Shown: positions 17,843 through 28,382 of the stretch, one piece after another
How positions within the stretch are numbered: the first letter of the stretch is position 1
Layout of the letters: each line of letters opens with the position of its first letter
Assembly (NCBI GenBank): GCA_002323325.1
Contig: DCQA01000030.1
Location: 20,303 to 84,302, forward strand
Length of the DNA: 64,000 bases
Direction of reading: 5' to 3'
DNA from: Coxiellaceae bacterium UBA1530
GTDB lineage: Bacteria; Pseudomonadota; Gammaproteobacteria; Coxiellales; Coxiellaceae
Notes under the pieces: generated by a model
Seen by the model: only the letters and a program-made list of their open reading frames with translations
Databases searched by the model: none
What the model was told of the DNA's origin: nothing
Translations under genes and position numbers: made by a program

Positions 17843-20800
17843 CTACGACTTTCTGAAGCGTAACTTTAATTGCTTAAATACCATATACGCTGCTGGAACG
17901 ATAAATAACGAAAACAGTGTGCCTCCAAGCATCCCCGATACAATCACCAAACCAATTTGATGACGACTATTTGCACCTGCTCCAGATGATAACATCAAAG
18001 GTAAGGCACCCATCACCATCGCTGCTGTTGTCATCAGAATAGGACGTAAACGCACTGAGGAACCACTCATGATAGCATCGAATATTGATTCACCTTGATC
18101 TAATTTCGTATTAGCAAACTGAGTAATTAAAATCCCGTGCTTAGCAATGAGTCCAATTAAGGTAATCAATCCAATGACCGTATACATGTTAATGGTACCA
18201 CCAGCATAACGAAGACAAAGTAAGGCAAAGACAATCGATAAAGGTACGCACAATAAAATAATCAATGGATCAAGGAAGCTTTCAAATTGCGCGGCTAATA
18301 TTAAATAGATAAAAACAACTGCCAGTAAAAACAAGGTAGCTGTACTGCTATTCGAATTGATAGCATCCAAGGCATCTCCTGAAAACGTAAAACTAACACC
18401 GCTAGGTAATAAGCTCGGTAGCTCTTGATTTAGGTATTGTATAGCCTCCGCCATCGAATAATCCTTACTAAACTGCGCCGTAATGGATGTGGATTGCTGT
18501 CGATTATAATGCGGTAATTGAGATTGCCTGATAGCTGGTTTAAGTGACACAAGCTCTGACAAAGGAATCATATCACCAGTTGAACTTTTCACATAAAAAG
18601 ACAGTAACGAGTACAAATCAGAGCGCAGACTTGCATCTGCTAAAAGATAAGTATAATAGCTAAAGCTACTCAACGTAAAGCTGGTCACATTCTGTGTTCC
18701 CAGTAGCGTAGCTACAGTATCCGTGATTTCTTGAATAGGAACATTGAGCTTTGCTGCCATGATCCGATTAATCACAATATCGTACTCCTGCATATCGTAG
18801 GCAATGTCTGTACGCATATCCTGAAAGTGAGGATTATCTGATTGTAGCTTTGACATAATTGAGGATGCATTTTTATAGAGCTGATCATAATCTGATGCAC
18901 CATATAACAAAAATTCCACACCATCATAACCGGCGTGACTCCCACCAATCGCATGAGCCATCGCATTGATACCGGTAGCCTGCTTAATACGCTGATTCAT
19001 GATGTTTTGCACATCTTCTGATGACATCATTCTCTCTGACCATGGCTTTAATTGCATGATAACAAAACTAGGAGCTCCGTGAATATTATTACCCTGCGCA
19101 AGGGATACTGTCGATGAGATAGCATCAATCCCATGAGTCAGTGAGACAATGGTGTTTAGTTTTGTTTCAACAGATTTAACATCTTCATTAACAGGCGCAT
19201 GGTAAACCACAAACACCAAACCCACATCCTCATCAGGTAAAGCATTAAAAGGAACAGAACGCGCGAAAAAACCACCCACGATAACAATGATAATCATACT
19301 GAGTAACACGGTGTATTTTTGTTGAAGCACCCAGCCTAAGATAGTTTGATAATTAATGATTAATCGGCCGAATAATTGTTCGACGCACCGTTGCCATCGA
19401 GCCAATGAAAATCTTCCGATGTTATTATCGACTGCCGTAGGTGATACTAATAATTTTGAGCACATCATGGGCGATAACGTTAGAGAAACAAATCCAGAAA
19501 TAATCACAGCACCAGCCAATGTGAACGCAAACGGTGTTAAAAATGCTGCTGCCATGCCTGTCATAAAACCAAAGGGGGCATACACAGCAGCCAATGTTAA
19601 AGTCATCACAACAATTGCAAATACAATCTCTTTACTACCATTGATAGCTGCCTCTTGAGGCGACTCGCCTGCTTCAATTCGTCGATATGTATTTTCCAAT
19701 ACGACAATCGCATCATCAACCACCAGCCCAACAGATAGCACGATAGCAATTAACGTCACCATGTTAATACTGAATCCCAGGACATACATGAGTGCAAACG
19801 TTGAGATCAAACATATCGGGATTGTAATCACTGGGATAAATACACTTCGCAAATTACCCAGAAAAATTAAGATTACAAAAATAACAAATAACACCGCGAA
19901 TGCGATCGCTGTATACACTTCATCAACACTCGCATTCATGAAGATGGACATATCGCTAAAGGGTGTCATAGTTAACCCTTCTGGTAATGAAGGCTTTAAC
20001 TGCTCAAGAAACTGTTTAACCGCTGTTGCTGTTTGAATCTCATTCGCATCATTCGTTGTGTTGACTTCAAGAATGATAGCTGGTTCTCCGTTATACTTTG
20101 CAATTACAGAAGTCGTCGCAAAACCTTTGAGCTCAACACTAGCAATATCTTTGACTGATAATAAAGTGCCGTTATCATTCTTCACCACAATATCTTTAAA
20201 ATCTTGGATGGTTTTAAGGGAGGTGTCCAAATTTAATGGGAAATCAATCACTTTACCGGTTATTGTACCAGCAGCCTCTTGAGTATTAGCGTCAGCAATG
20301 ACCTCGGCTATCTCTCTGACAGATAAATGTAATGTTTTTAATTTCTGAGGATCAACAGTAATGACCATACTATAGGGATCAGCACCATGTGACCGCACGT
20401 CACCAACACCTTCAATCTGTGAAATCTGATCCTCAATATTCCTCGTTACAAAATCTTGTAGATTTTGTAACGGCATATTTGGATCTGAAATAGCAATACG
20501 TAACAAGGACGTTGAGCGATACCCTTCTTTAACAATTGGTGAACTGGGTAGATTATCGGGGAGCCGCTTCAATGACATATCAACCCGCGTCCTAACATCA
20601 TTCATCACTTCGTTATAGTCTGCATGGTCATTGAGAGTTAAACTAATTGAACTCCCACCCTTAATGCTCGTAGACTCGATGTAATCAATTCCAGAAACCG
20701 CACTGATCACATCTTCCAGTGGCGTTGTAATGTTCTCTTCCATGTAAGAGGCACTGGCACCATCCCATGCTGTACTGACATTAATGCTATTCGTGCTGAA

Positions 20801-20917
20801 GTCTGGTAGATAATTTACACTTAAACGGGTAAATGCGAGCAATCCAAGTATGATCAACACTAAACTCAATACCGTGGCTAAGACTGGGCGCTTAATGCAA
20901 ACAACCGATAGGTTCAT
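17843..20917 (-). CDS. RND-family efflux pump inner-membrane subunit
   Basis: A 1024-residue HAE1-type RND transporter. It has the duplicated layout of one helix, a large periplasmic loop and six helices. TM4 carries the proton-relay pair in GLVVDDAIVVLEN near residue 405, and the second half has SGSSVRLRPILMTTAAMVMGALP. It would take substrates from the inner membrane or periplasm and work as a trimer with the adaptor encoded just upstream. The ATG at 20917 overlaps the adaptor stop as ATGA and gives the usual MNLSVVCIKRPVLATV start; a GTG 9 nt upstream is less likely. No TolC-like gene lies beside it. Substrate is unknown. Confidence 0.93.
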   Translation of the reverse strand: MNLSVVCIKRPVLATVLSLVLIILGLLAFTRLSVNYLPDFSTNSINVSTAWDGASASYMEENITTPLEDVISAVSGIDYIESTSIKGGSSISLTLNDHADYNEVMNDVRTRVDMSLKRLPDNLPSSPIVKEGYRSTSLLRIAISDPNMPLQNLQDFVTRNIEDQISQIEGVGDVRSHGADPYSMVITVDPQKLKTLHLSVREIAEVIADANTQEAAGTITGKVIDFPLNLDTSLKTIQDFKDIVVKNDNGTLLSVKDIASVELKGFATTSVIAKYNGEPAIILEVNTTNDANEIQTATAVKQFLEQLKPSLPEGLTMTPFSDMSIFMNASVDEVYTAIAFAVLFVIFVILIFLGNLRSVFIPVITIPICLISTFALMYVLGFSINMVTLIAIVLSVGLVVDDAIVVLENTYRRIEAGESPQEAAINGSKEIVFAIVVMTLTLAAVYAPFGFMTGMAAAFLTPFAFTLAGAVIISGFVSLTLSPMMCSKLLVSPTAVDNNIGRFSLARWQRCVEQLFGRLIINYQTILGWVLQQKYTVLLSMIIIVIVGGFFARSVPFNALPDEDVGLVFVVYHAPVNEDVKSVETKLNTIVSLTHGIDAISSTVSLAQGNNIHGAPSFVIMQLKPWSERMMSSEDVQNIMNQRIKQATGINAMAHAIGGSHAGYDGVEFLLYGASDYDQLYKNASSIMSKLQSDNPHFQDMRTDIAYDMQEYDIVINRIMAAKLNVPIQEITDTVATLLGTQNVTSFTLSSFSYYTYLLADASLRSDLYSLLSFYVKSSTGDMIPLSELVSLKPAIRQSQLPHYNRQQSTSITAQFSKDYSMAEAIQYLNQELPSLLPSGVSFTFSGDALDAINSNSSTATLFLLAVVFIYLILAAQFESFLDPLIILLCVPLSIVFALLCLRYAGGTINMYTVIGLITLIGLIAKHGILITQFANTKLDQGESIFDAIMSGSSVRLRPILMTTAAMVMGALPLMLSSGAGANSRHQIGLVIVSGMLGGTLFSLFIVPAAYMVFKQLKLRFRKS

Positions 20918-21984
20918 TTTTCGCACTCAGCTGTTGATGTGACTTTCACTGAAGAACCCTGATGTAGCTGATCCATCCCGCTGGTAACAATACTATCATT
21001 TGCTGTTAGCCCTTTAAGCACTTCCACATCATCACCATACTGGTCACCTATAGAGATATTGATCTGAGCAGCTTTACCGTTGTCGACAGTATACACCGAA
21101 TAACTACCAATATCGGTTTGAACACTCAATCGCGGCACCAACAAGACAGCACTTTTTTGACCAATATGCTGTGTAATCATCACATCCTGTCCTGGATAAA
21201 AATGATGTTTCGGATTGTCCAGTGTCGCTGTCAGTGCAATGGTTTGCGTCTCTGGATTGATTGCACGTCCGATAAACGAGACTTTTGCCGAGGCATTCAC
21301 TGAACCTTTGTAGTTTTGAATAGACACCGATTGATTTATGGCTAATGACTTTGTGTACCAGCCTGGTAATGAATACACTGCTCGTAATTGATCTGAATTC
21401 ACAAGCGTTGTGAGCTCAGAATTATTTGTTACATAATCTCCAACACTCACTGTGATTTGTCCAACATAGCCATCGAAAGGTGCATTGATAGACATGTTAT
21501 CCAACTCAATCTGCTTCTGCTCAACGGCATTAATCGCAAGGTCATAGGCTTGTTGCAATGACTCTAGATCTTGCTTTGAAATACCTTCGTTCTTAACTAA
21601 CGAGCGCCCCCTCTTGAGCTGTTTACCAGCAACGACCTTAGAAATCTTTGCAGCCGCAAGCTCAGCCACCTGGTCTTTGTTATCCAATTGAATCACTGTT
21701 TCACCTTGTTTCACAAAACTACCTTCTTTCACTGGTATCTCAGTGATGTAGCCTGCCTCTTTTGAAGTCAGTGTCGTATGCTTAGAGGCATACAGTCGTG
21801 CCGACGATGAGACTTTCAGATCCACTGATTGTGGACAGATATGGGACAACGCTACATTAATCGTCGCGCCTTTCGCCTTAGCACGTTTACTTGCTGTTTG
21901 ACCTGCTTTATCAGAGCCACTACAACCAACCAAACTGAGCATAATGAGGAGAAATAGACCTCTTGATAACATACGATCGCACAT
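20914..21984 (-). CDS. RND pump periplasmic adaptor (membrane fusion) lipoprotein
   Basis: A 356-residue HlyD/AcrA-type adaptor. A lipoprotein signal ends LSLVGC. The first lipoyl half is near KEAGYITEIPVKEGSFVKQGETV. A short helical hairpin (about 105-150) leads to the second lipoyl half INAPFDGYVGQITVSVGDYV. A beta-barrel and a membrane-proximal domain follow. It bridges the RND subunit to an outer-membrane channel, and the stop overlaps the RND start as ATGA. The start is uncertain: ATG codons at 21999, 21984 and 21972 all precede the signal peptide, and only the middle one has a passable GTGAG upstream. Confidence 0.9.
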   Translation of the reverse strand: MCDRMLSRGLFLLIMLSLVGCSGSDKAGQTASKRAKAKGATINVALSHICPQSVDLKVSSSARLYASKHTTLTSKEAGYITEIPVKEGSFVKQGETVIQLDNKDQVAELAAAKISKVVAGKQLKRGRSLVKNEGISKQDLESLQQAYDLAINAVEQKQIELDNMSINAPFDGYVGQITVSVGDYVTNNSELTTLVNSDQLRAVYSLPGWYTKSLAINQSVSIQNYKGSVNASAKVSFIGRAINPETQTIALTATLDNPKHHFYPGQDVMITQHIGQKSAVLLVPRLSVQTDIGSYSVYTVDNGKAAQINISIGDQYGDDVEVLKGLTANDSIVTSGMDQLHQGSSVKVTSTAECEK

Positions 21985-22304
21985 AAACAACTCACACATG
22001 GTATGAAATTAGAATTACTATAGCACGACTTATGTTTTTTTTTGAACTTACCTACACTGAACATCAAGAAGCACACGCTTGACTGATGAATAATTAATAT
22101 TCTCTTAATGTGAAAAATGATGTGCCTTACGATAAGTTAGCGTAATGGCTTGGTATTATATCTTAGCACTAACGCTTAAGAATAACCCACAAAAACACCA
22201 ACCATTGACGACGTGTCACTGTTGTACGCCTCACCCTTGAGACATCCTGCGAGTCACCGTATAGAACACATATTTTTAATTAAAGAAACAAAACCCAATC
22301 GATC
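21985..22304. other. Divergent intergenic region between the RND operon and an unknown gene
   Basis: A 320-nt gap. TGGTATTAT at 22151-22159 on the plus strand resembles an extended -10 promoter element, about 145 nt before the 359-residue gene, though no good -35 accompanies it. No regulator gene of the TetR or MarR type lies beside the pump. No coding sequence is seen. Confidence 0.35.
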
Positions 22305-23384
22305 ATGAGCCTCCTCTCACACAACAACACATCAATACGAGATACAACGATGCCACACCCTAAAAAAACAAATTCACTGTTAATATCGTATAAAAAAGAC
22401 GCTGTGATAGCAGCCTGGGCCGAGGATCTCACATCATGGCTTCAGGACAGGCTTCCCGACGTTAAAGTGGATAACGATATCATAGAATGCTTCAAGGCAT
22501 TGTTAAATCACCATGGACATCAATACGATAGATCCATGAAACTTCAGATCCCTCAACATGATGTGAAACTCAGCGACTGTAGGCGCATCATACATCAAGC
22601 TCCATTCTGGTTTTATCCTTTCCAAGTCAGTGCGATGATCAACTACAATGACTACCTGAAACTTTACCGAGACTACAAAGACAATCAACGAAGTTTCCTG
22701 CTACCGATAATCATCAATAATGGAACAATTGATCATGTGTTTTTTCTAGGACAGTCATCAATGATCACCTCCGTCAATGATGCAACAGTGACATCACACC
22801 TTCACAACGAACAAACGCAAATCCATCGATTTGACCAATACCAAGCGGCACAAGGTCTACGTAACAAATATGACTTAAACCTGAAACAATGGGCTAAGGC
22901 AATTGCATCCTCTGAACTATGTTGGCAGCGTTATGAGAGACTTAACCTTCGAAGCGAGTGGATGAAAACCCTATGCAACACCAAAATTCTGCTTAATGAA
23001 ACCCAACGAACCAAATGGCATTTTTTTTCATCGAGCCCCTCGGATACTGATCAATTAGCTTTTATTCCCTTAGCTAATACACCTCACAACAAGCATGAAG
23101 TGATGCTTCAAGCTATTAGGATAAATCCTCATGGTAAAATATCTCATCAATCGTACTGGACTTTTCAATTAGAAGACCTTATCAAATTTGAATCGACCAA
23201 AATAACAACATGCGATTCCCATTATTATCTGACCGCTCGAAACTCTGAAGGAAAAACTGCACGCTTCATGTATTACGTTGATGGTGATGATTGGAAGCTA
23301 CATAGCATGACCACAAAAGCACATGAGATTAAAAGGCAGGTCACAGAAGCTACAGTCACCTCACCCATGCAAATGCGTTCGTAA
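22305..23384 (+). CDS. Unknown 359-residue protein
   Basis: I do not recognise this protein. It is soluble throughout, with no signal peptide or membrane helix. It is rich in His, Asn, Gln, Tyr and Trp (LCWQRYERLNLRSEWMK; APFWFYPFQVSAMINYNDYLKL when read across), with a repeated SPSDTDQ/STKITTCDS-type polar C-terminal half. No Walker, protease or kinase motif is apparent. The start is uncertain: ATG 22305 has no Shine-Dalgarno, while ATG 22350 has GAG about 10 nt upstream and would give 344 residues. It is a single gene closed by a strong terminator. Given dotU-icmF elsewhere in the window, a secreted effector is possible, but that is inference. Confidence 0.6.
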   Translation: MSLLSHNNTSIRDTTMPHPKKTNSLLISYKKDAVIAAWAEDLTSWLQDRLPDVKVDNDIIECFKALLNHHGHQYDRSMKLQIPQHDVKLSDCRRIIHQAPFWFYPFQVSAMINYNDYLKLYRDYKDNQRSFLLPIIINNGTIDHVFFLGQSSMITSVNDATVTSHLHNEQTQIHRFDQYQAAQGLRNKYDLNLKQWAKAIASSELCWQRYERLNLRSEWMKTLCNTKILLNETQRTKWHFFSSSPSDTDQLAFIPLANTPHNKHEVMLQAIRINPHGKISHQSYWTFQLEDLIKFESTKITTCDSHYYLTARNSEGKTARFMYYVDGDDWKLHSMTTKAHEIKRQVTEATVTSPMQMRS

Positions 23385-23495
23385 AAATAGTTTTTGTTAC
23401 GCACTCAATCTCTGGCCCACATACACTGCCCTTAAAATTGCATTAAAAATAACTCCTTGTGATATTCAACTTATCAATTTAGAAAAACACCCATT

Positions 23496-23523
23496 AAAAA
23501 AGCCAAGATTAACCTGGCTTTTT
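23496..23523. terminator. Bidirectional intrinsic terminator
   Basis: AAAAAAGCCA, a 9-nt loop and TGGCTTTTT form a stem with an A-run before and a T-run after. It lies between the convergent unknown gene and dcd and should stop transcription from both sides. Confidence 0.85.
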
Positions 23524-23554
23524 CATGCAACAATCCGTACTTACTTGAGATTAT

Positions 23555-24121
23555 TTATGCTATGGGTAGTGTCACACCACGCTGACCTTGATATTTACCT
23601 GCACGGTCAGCGTATGATGTTTCGCACACTTCATCAGACTCAAGAAACAGCACCTGAGCAACGCCTTCGTTGGCATAAATTTTTGCTGGTAAATTGGTGG
23701 TGTTTGAAAACTCTAACGTAACATGCCCTTCCCACTCTGGCTCTAACGGCGTTACATTCACAATAATGCCACATCGAGCATAGGTTGATTTACCCAAGCA
23801 AATCGTCAATACATTTCGAGGGATTTTAAAATATTCAACAGTGCGCGCTAAGGCAAACGAATTAGGTGGAATAATACAGACGTCAGCCGTTTGATCCACA
23901 AAACTATTGGCATCAAATGCTTTCGGGTCAACAATGGCCGAATTAATGTTTGTGAAAACCTTAAATTCATTTGAACAACGCACATCATAGCCATAGCTTG
24001 ATGTACCATATGAGATCACTTTGTTGTTATCTACGTTGCGCACCTGCTGGGGCTCAAATGGTGATATCATTCCTTGCTCTTTGGCCATACGCTGAATCCA
24101 ACGATCAGATTTGATACTCAT
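23555..24121 (-). CDS. dcd: dCTP deaminase
   Basis: A 188-residue enzyme converting dCTP to dUTP, feeding dTMP synthesis. Diagnostic blocks are SYGYDVRC (residues 43-50), [46 protein letters not shown] (split here as GKSTYARCG and [13 protein letters not shown]) with the catalytic Glu, and the C-terminal [17 protein letters not shown]. The ATG at 24121 was preferred because AGGAG is 8 nt upstream; the in-frame GTG at 24127 is too close to it. It follows apbC by 2 nt on the same strand. Confidence 0.96.
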   Translation of the reverse strand: MSIKSDRWIQRMAKEQGMISPFEPQQVRNVDNNKVISYGTSSYGYDVRCSNEFKVFTNINSAIVDPKAFDANSFVDQTADVCIIPPNSFALARTVEYFKIPRNVLTICLGKSTYARCGIIVNVTPLEPEWEGHVTLEFSNTTNLPAKIYANEGVAQVLFLESDEVCETSYADRAGKYQGQRGVTLPIA

Positions 24122-24123
24122 AC

Positions 24124-25227
24124 TCACTCTCCTGTTGCTGAGGTATCGGACTCCACCGATACATTAAAATGATGGTCATAATTCACGGGCAGCTTAATGA
24201 TTTCAGCACATAACTGTGTTGCAATATGATGGTATCGTTGTGCTATCTCACCATCAGTATCTCTGCAGACAATCGGATGACCTTGATCAGCCGCCTCTCG
24301 AACAGGCAATGATAGAGGTAATTGACCCAATACGGGAATAGACTCTGCATCGGCCATAGCGATGGCGCCGCCAGTTCCAAATAATGCGGATTCATGCCCA
24401 CATGCTGAACAAATATGTGTACTCATGTTTTCTATTACACCTATCACGGGAATAGAGACTTTGTGAAACATTTGTATCGCTTTACGAGCATCGTATAAAG
24501 CAACGTCTTGTGGTGTTGAAACGATCAACGCACCGGTTAAACGAACTACTTTTGATAAAGTTAGCTGAACATCTCCAGTACCTGGTGGCATATCAATGAT
24601 CAAAAAATCCAACTCTGGCCATGATGTTTGCTGCAGAAGTTGCGTCAATACTTTACTCACCATGGGGCCTCGCCATACCATCGGCTGATCTACGCCGACA
24701 AGGTAGCCCATCGACATGCTATAGATCCCATGCGCTTCTACAGGTTCTAAACGAGCTTCTTTGGATTCTGTGATACCTGATACACCCAGCATGGTGGGTT
24801 GATTAGGGCCATAGATATCTGCATCTAATATACCTACCCGGAAGCCTTGTTGCGCTAAGGCACAAGCTACATTCACAGACGTGGTTGACTTACCAACACC
24901 ACCTTTTCCTGACGCCACTGCGATGACATTACGCACATTCGCAAGCGCTTTTTTATCAGATGGCTGGCCATGTGAACGAATACTCAACGCCCACTCTATG
25001 GACAATGCAGCATCGTGAATCACTGAACTACAATTCTCTTGAATCTCAGCCTCCATCGTAGAACGTTGAAGCGAGGAAACTCCCACACGTAACGTTATAC
25101 GCAAGCAACCACCATCTGAGGGTGAGCCAACCATAGCAAAACGCGCCACATCCACCAATAAAATATCAGAATGAGGAATGACATAATGGGCCAATATTGA
25201 TTCAATAGCTGCTGCTGTAATTGTCAC
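24124..25227 (-). CDS. apbC: Iron-sulfur cluster carrier ATPase Mrp/ApbC
   Basis: A 367-residue P-loop protein. A short N-terminal MIP18-like domain (to about residue 85) precedes the deviant Walker [10 protein letters not shown] near 105-113. [14 protein letters not shown] and [15 protein letters not shown] are the other nucleotide-binding blocks, and CSACGHE near 290 is the CxxC used to bridge a cluster. It is thought to bind and transfer Fe-S clusters. The start is taken as GTG 25227, which has GAGGG 8 nt upstream and gives [10 protein letters not shown]; the open frame runs 28 codons further without a family match. Upstream it is divergent from metG, as in many gammaproteobacteria. Confidence 0.94.
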   Translation of the reverse strand: MTITAAAIESILAHYVIPHSDILLVDVARFAMVGSPSDGGCLRITLRVGVSSLQRSTMEAEIQENCSSVIHDAALSIEWALSIRSHGQPSDKKALANVRNVIAVASGKGGVGKSTTSVNVACALAQQGFRVGILDADIYGPNQPTMLGVSGITESKEARLEPVEAHGIYSMSMGYLVGVDQPMVWRGPMVSKVLTQLLQQTSWPELDFLIIDMPPGTGDVQLTLSKVVRLTGALIVSTPQDVALYDARKAIQMFHKVSIPVIGVIENMSTHICSACGHESALFGTGGAIAMADAESIPVLGQLPLSLPVREAADQGHPIVCRDTDGEIAQRYHHIATQLCAEIIKLPVNYDHHFNVSVESDTSATGE

Positions 25228-25377
25228 TTGAGACCCTCTTGAGAACGATGCGAGGCAGTATAACACGCCCGATCCCAAGGCCCAATATCCTCTGAATCTC
25301 AGCTTGTCCAAGTACTACACATACTGACATGAACCTTGTATAGTGGCTGCCAATATCACACTGCTAAGAGACAGCCC

Positions 25378-27027
25378 ATGGATCAATCCATTCCACGCAC
25401 TATCCTCGCCACCATTGCGCTCCCTTATGCCAATGGCCCCATTCATTTGGGTCACCTTGTAGAAGCAATACAAGCTGATATCTGGGTACGTTTTCAACAA
25501 TTGCGTGGTAATACGTGCTTGTACCTATCTGGGAGTGATGCACATGGCACGGCCATCATGCTGTCAGCAGAAAAACAGGACTGCTCGCCCGAAGAAGTGA
25601 TCACTCGTATTCGTCAACAACATATGACCACCTTCAGCGGATTTCAAATCCATTTTGACGCATTCCACACAACCCACTCTGATGAAAACCGAGCATTGTG
25701 TACGACTATTTACAACGCATTAAAAGCTCGTGGCGATATAACCACTCGCTCAATCAGCCAAGCCTTCGATCCTGAAAAAGGTCTATTTTTAGCTGATCGA
25801 TTCATAAAAGGCACCTGCCCACGCTGCAAGGCACCTGATCAATTTGGCGATAACTGTGAAGTCTGCGGTGCTACTTACAGCCCCTCCGACCTGATTAATC
25901 CAACATCAGCACTCTCAGGCGCAACACCTATCATGAAAGAATCTGAACATGTTTTTTTTCAATTAGAGCACCATCGTGACACGTTAGAGGCTTGGGTGAC
26001 TGATGAACATTTACAAGCGCCTGTTTCAAAAAAACTACGCGAATGGTTCAACGAACCGCTACGAGACTGGGACATCTCCCGTGACGCACCGTATTTTGGC
26101 TTTGAAATACCAGATGCACCAGGCAAATATTTTTATGTTTGGATGGATGCACCCATTGGGTATTTAGCGAGCTTAGAGCATCACTGCCAACAGCATGATG
26201 ACTTAACGTTGGATACTTTCTGGAACCCTGACAGCACTGCTGAGGTCTACCACTTTATTGGTAAAGACATTATCTATTTTCACGCGCTGTTTTGGCCAGC
26301 TATTCTACAAGGCGCAGGTTATCGCCTACCGACGGCAGTGTTTGCGCATGGATTCCTTACTATTAATGGCCAAAAGATGTCTAAATCTCGTGGCACCTTT
26401 ATTACCGGTGACCACTACCTTGAGCAATTAGATCCAGCCTTTTTACGTTACTATACTGCAGCGAAACTTTCTTCGCAGGTTGAAGACATTGACCTAAGCG
26501 GAGAGGATTTTCTACATCGCAATAATTCTGACTTGGTAGGTAAATATATCAACCTGGCGAGCCGCAATGCTGGCTTCATTACTAAGCTATTTAACGGGCA
26601 GCTAGCAGATTCACTTCACGATCCTGCGCTTTATCAACATTTCATAGATGCCGGTGATACTATTGCTCAACATTACGAACAACGCGAGTTCAATCGTTGC
26701 ATGCGTGACATCATGCAGCTCGCCGATCAAGCCAATCAATACATCGATCAATACAAACCCTGGACGTTAGCCAAAGATCCTGGACAACACCAGACAGTCC
26801 AGGCAATTTGCACACAGGGACTCAACTTATTTCGTGTATTAACAACCTATCTAAAACCAGTGCTACCTGAAATGGCCAAACAAGTTGAGACGTTCCTCAA
26901 TTGTGAACCGCTTAACTGGCAAAATAGAGAAATGCCTTTACTGAATCACACCATCGAACGCTTCAAGCCACTACTGCAACGCATCACTCCAGAAGCGATG
27001 GAACAACTGATGGGACCCAATGAATGA
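25378..27027 (+). CDS. metG: Methionyl-tRNA synthetase
   Basis: A 549-residue class I synthetase. [14 protein letters not shown] (about residues 13-26) carries the HIGH motif. The zinc knuckle [17 protein letters not shown] is near 143-159, and KMSKSRGTF near 333 is the KMSKS loop. The anticodon-binding helical domain completes the protein. It stops before the C-terminal tRNA-binding (EMAP-like) domain found in the 677-residue E. coli enzyme, so this is the short monomer-type MetG. The ATG at 25378 was chosen over an earlier one because the family alignment starts there and TAAGAG lies upstream. Its stop overlaps rnfB's start as ATGA. Confidence 0.96.
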   Translation: MDQSIPRTILATIALPYANGPIHLGHLVEAIQADIWVRFQQLRGNTCLYLSGSDAHGTAIMLSAEKQDCSPEEVITRIRQQHMTTFSGFQIHFDAFHTTHSDENRALCTTIYNALKARGDITTRSISQAFDPEKGLFLADRFIKGTCPRCKAPDQFGDNCEVCGATYSPSDLINPTSALSGATPIMKESEHVFFQLEHHRDTLEAWVTDEHLQAPVSKKLREWFNEPLRDWDISRDAPYFGFEIPDAPGKYFYVWMDAPIGYLASLEHHCQQHDDLTLDTFWNPDSTAEVYHFIGKDIIYFHALFWPAILQGAGYRLPTAVFAHGFLTINGQKMSKSRGTFITGDHYLEQLDPAFLRYYTAAKLSSQVEDIDLSGEDFLHRNNSDLVGKYINLASRNAGFITKLFNGQLADSLHDPALYQHFIDAGDTIAQHYEQREFNRCMRDIMQLADQANQYIDQYKPWTLAKDPGQHQTVQAICTQGLNLFRVLTTYLKPVLPEMAKQVETFLNCEPLNWQNREMPLLNHTIERFKPLLQRITPEAMEQLMGPNE

Positions 27028-27647
27028 GCTCGTTAATTGATCAAATTGACGCTTTACTCCCTCAAACACAATGCCGTGATTGCGAGTATGAGGATTGCCG
27101 CTCTTACGCGACGGCCATTGCTAATGATCATGAAGCACCCAATAAATGCTTACCGGGTGGAGAAACCACCTTTGAAAATATTGTAGACCTAATACAAGTC
27201 GATCCAGAACCATATCGTGCAAGCATTCAAGCTAATACTAAAGCTATCAAGCTTGCCGCTATAAGAGAAGAAGAGTGCATTGGCTGCACTAAGTGTATTC
27301 AAGCATGCCCGGTGGATGCCATCATTGGCACTTCAAAACACATGCACACCATCATCACTGATGTTTGCAATGGTTGCGGACTATGCTTACCACCCTGTCC
27401 TGTGGACTGCATTGACTGGCTACCCTCCGAAAAGCGTACTCGTAGCGATGTCTTTGCCATGGCAGACCAATCACGAGAACGGTATCACCTATCGCTAGAA
27501 CGTCGTGAACGCAACAGACAGCGTGACAAAACAAAACACCAACAAGCAAAACTGCAACAAGGATCCACTCAAGAAACGGTAGACGCTCGCAAGCGTGCTA
27601 TGGCTGAGGCTATGCAACGTGCGCGCGCAAAAAAACGCTCCTTATGA
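27024..27647 (+). CDS. rnfB: RnfB-like ferredoxin (soluble, orphan)
   Basis: A 207-residue iron-sulfur protein. An N-terminal 4Fe-4S domain has CRDCEYEDC plus a distal Cys (PNKC), as in RnfB. Two bacterial ferredoxin motifs follow: [14 protein letters not shown] near 90-103 and [14 protein letters not shown] near 119-132. A lysine/arginine/glutamine-rich helix closes the protein. RnfB is a subunit of the membrane Rnf/Rsx complex, but this copy lacks the N-terminal membrane helix and no rnfA, C, D, G or E is nearby. It overlaps metG and nth by ATGA at both ends. Its electron partner is unknown; supplying nth's cluster is an attractive but unproven idea. Confidence 0.85.
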   Translation: MSSLIDQIDALLPQTQCRDCEYEDCRSYATAIANDHEAPNKCLPGGETTFENIVDLIQVDPEPYRASIQANTKAIKLAAIREEECIGCTKCIQACPVDAIIGTSKHMHTIITDVCNGCGLCLPPCPVDCIDWLPSEKRTRSDVFAMADQSRERYHLSLERRERNRQRDKTKHQQAKLQQGSTQETVDARKRAMAEAMQRARAKKRSL

Positions 27648-28276
27648 ATAAAGAGAAACGCATCGAAATATTTGAACGCTGGCAGGCACTGAACCCAAAG
27701 CCTACCACCGAACTGGTGTATCACTCGGATTTCGAGCTGCTGATTGCTGTTATGCTTTCTGCACAAGCCACTGACATCAGCGTCAATAAAGCGACTGCTC
27801 CCCTATTTCAATATGCCAATACACCAGAGGCTATCGTCAAACTCGGTGTAACTCGGTTAAAACAGGCCATTAAAACTATCGGCTTATACAATACCAAAGC
27901 AGAGAATGTTATTAAGACATGCCAACAACTCATTGAGAGACATCATTCACGCGTACCTGACACACGAGCCGCTCTCGAAGCATTACCCGGTGTTGGGCGA
28001 AAAACAGCTAATGTTGTCTTAAACACCGCTTTTGGGCAACCAACTATGGCGGTAGATACTCATATTTTTAGAGTCGCCAATCGTATCCCGTTAGCTCCCG
28101 GCAAGACTGTTCTAGAGGTCGAGAAAAAACTCCTGCGCAATATCCCTAAAGCTTTTCTTTATGATGCTCACCACTGGTTGATCCTACATGGTCGCTATGT
28201 TTGTACGGCACGAAAACCACTGTGTAGCTCATGCCCCATTGAAGACCTTTGCGAATACCGCAACAAAACCAAATAA
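27644..28276 (+). CDS. nth: Endonuclease III
   Basis: A 210-residue bifunctional DNA glycosylase/AP lyase acting on oxidised pyrimidines. The helix-hairpin-helix [18 protein letters not shown] near 112-129 contains the catalytic Lys, and AVDTHIFRV near 134-142 the catalytic Asp. The C-terminal 4Fe-4S ligands follow C-x6-C-x2-C-x5-C ([17 protein letters not shown]). It is the last gene of the metG-rnfB-nth unit, each joined by a four-base overlap. nth is also the downstream neighbour of the rnf/rsx operon in E. coli. Confidence 0.97.
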   Translation: MNKEKRIEIFERWQALNPKPTTELVYHSDFELLIAVMLSAQATDISVNKATAPLFQYANTPEAIVKLGVTRLKQAIKTIGLYNTKAENVIKTCQQLIERHHSRVPDTRAALEALPGVGRKTANVVLNTAFGQPTMAVDTHIFRVANRIPLAPGKTVLEVEKKLLRNIPKAFLYDAHHWLILHGRYVCTARKPLCSSCPIEDLCEYRNKTK

Positions 28277-28382
28277 GCAATTAAATATAAAAATAATCAT
28301 ATTATCATCTTGTTACCGACAATCTTTTACTTGGAAAAATTCTACTATAATAGGTTATAGGATGAACTACTGAGAAAAAATC

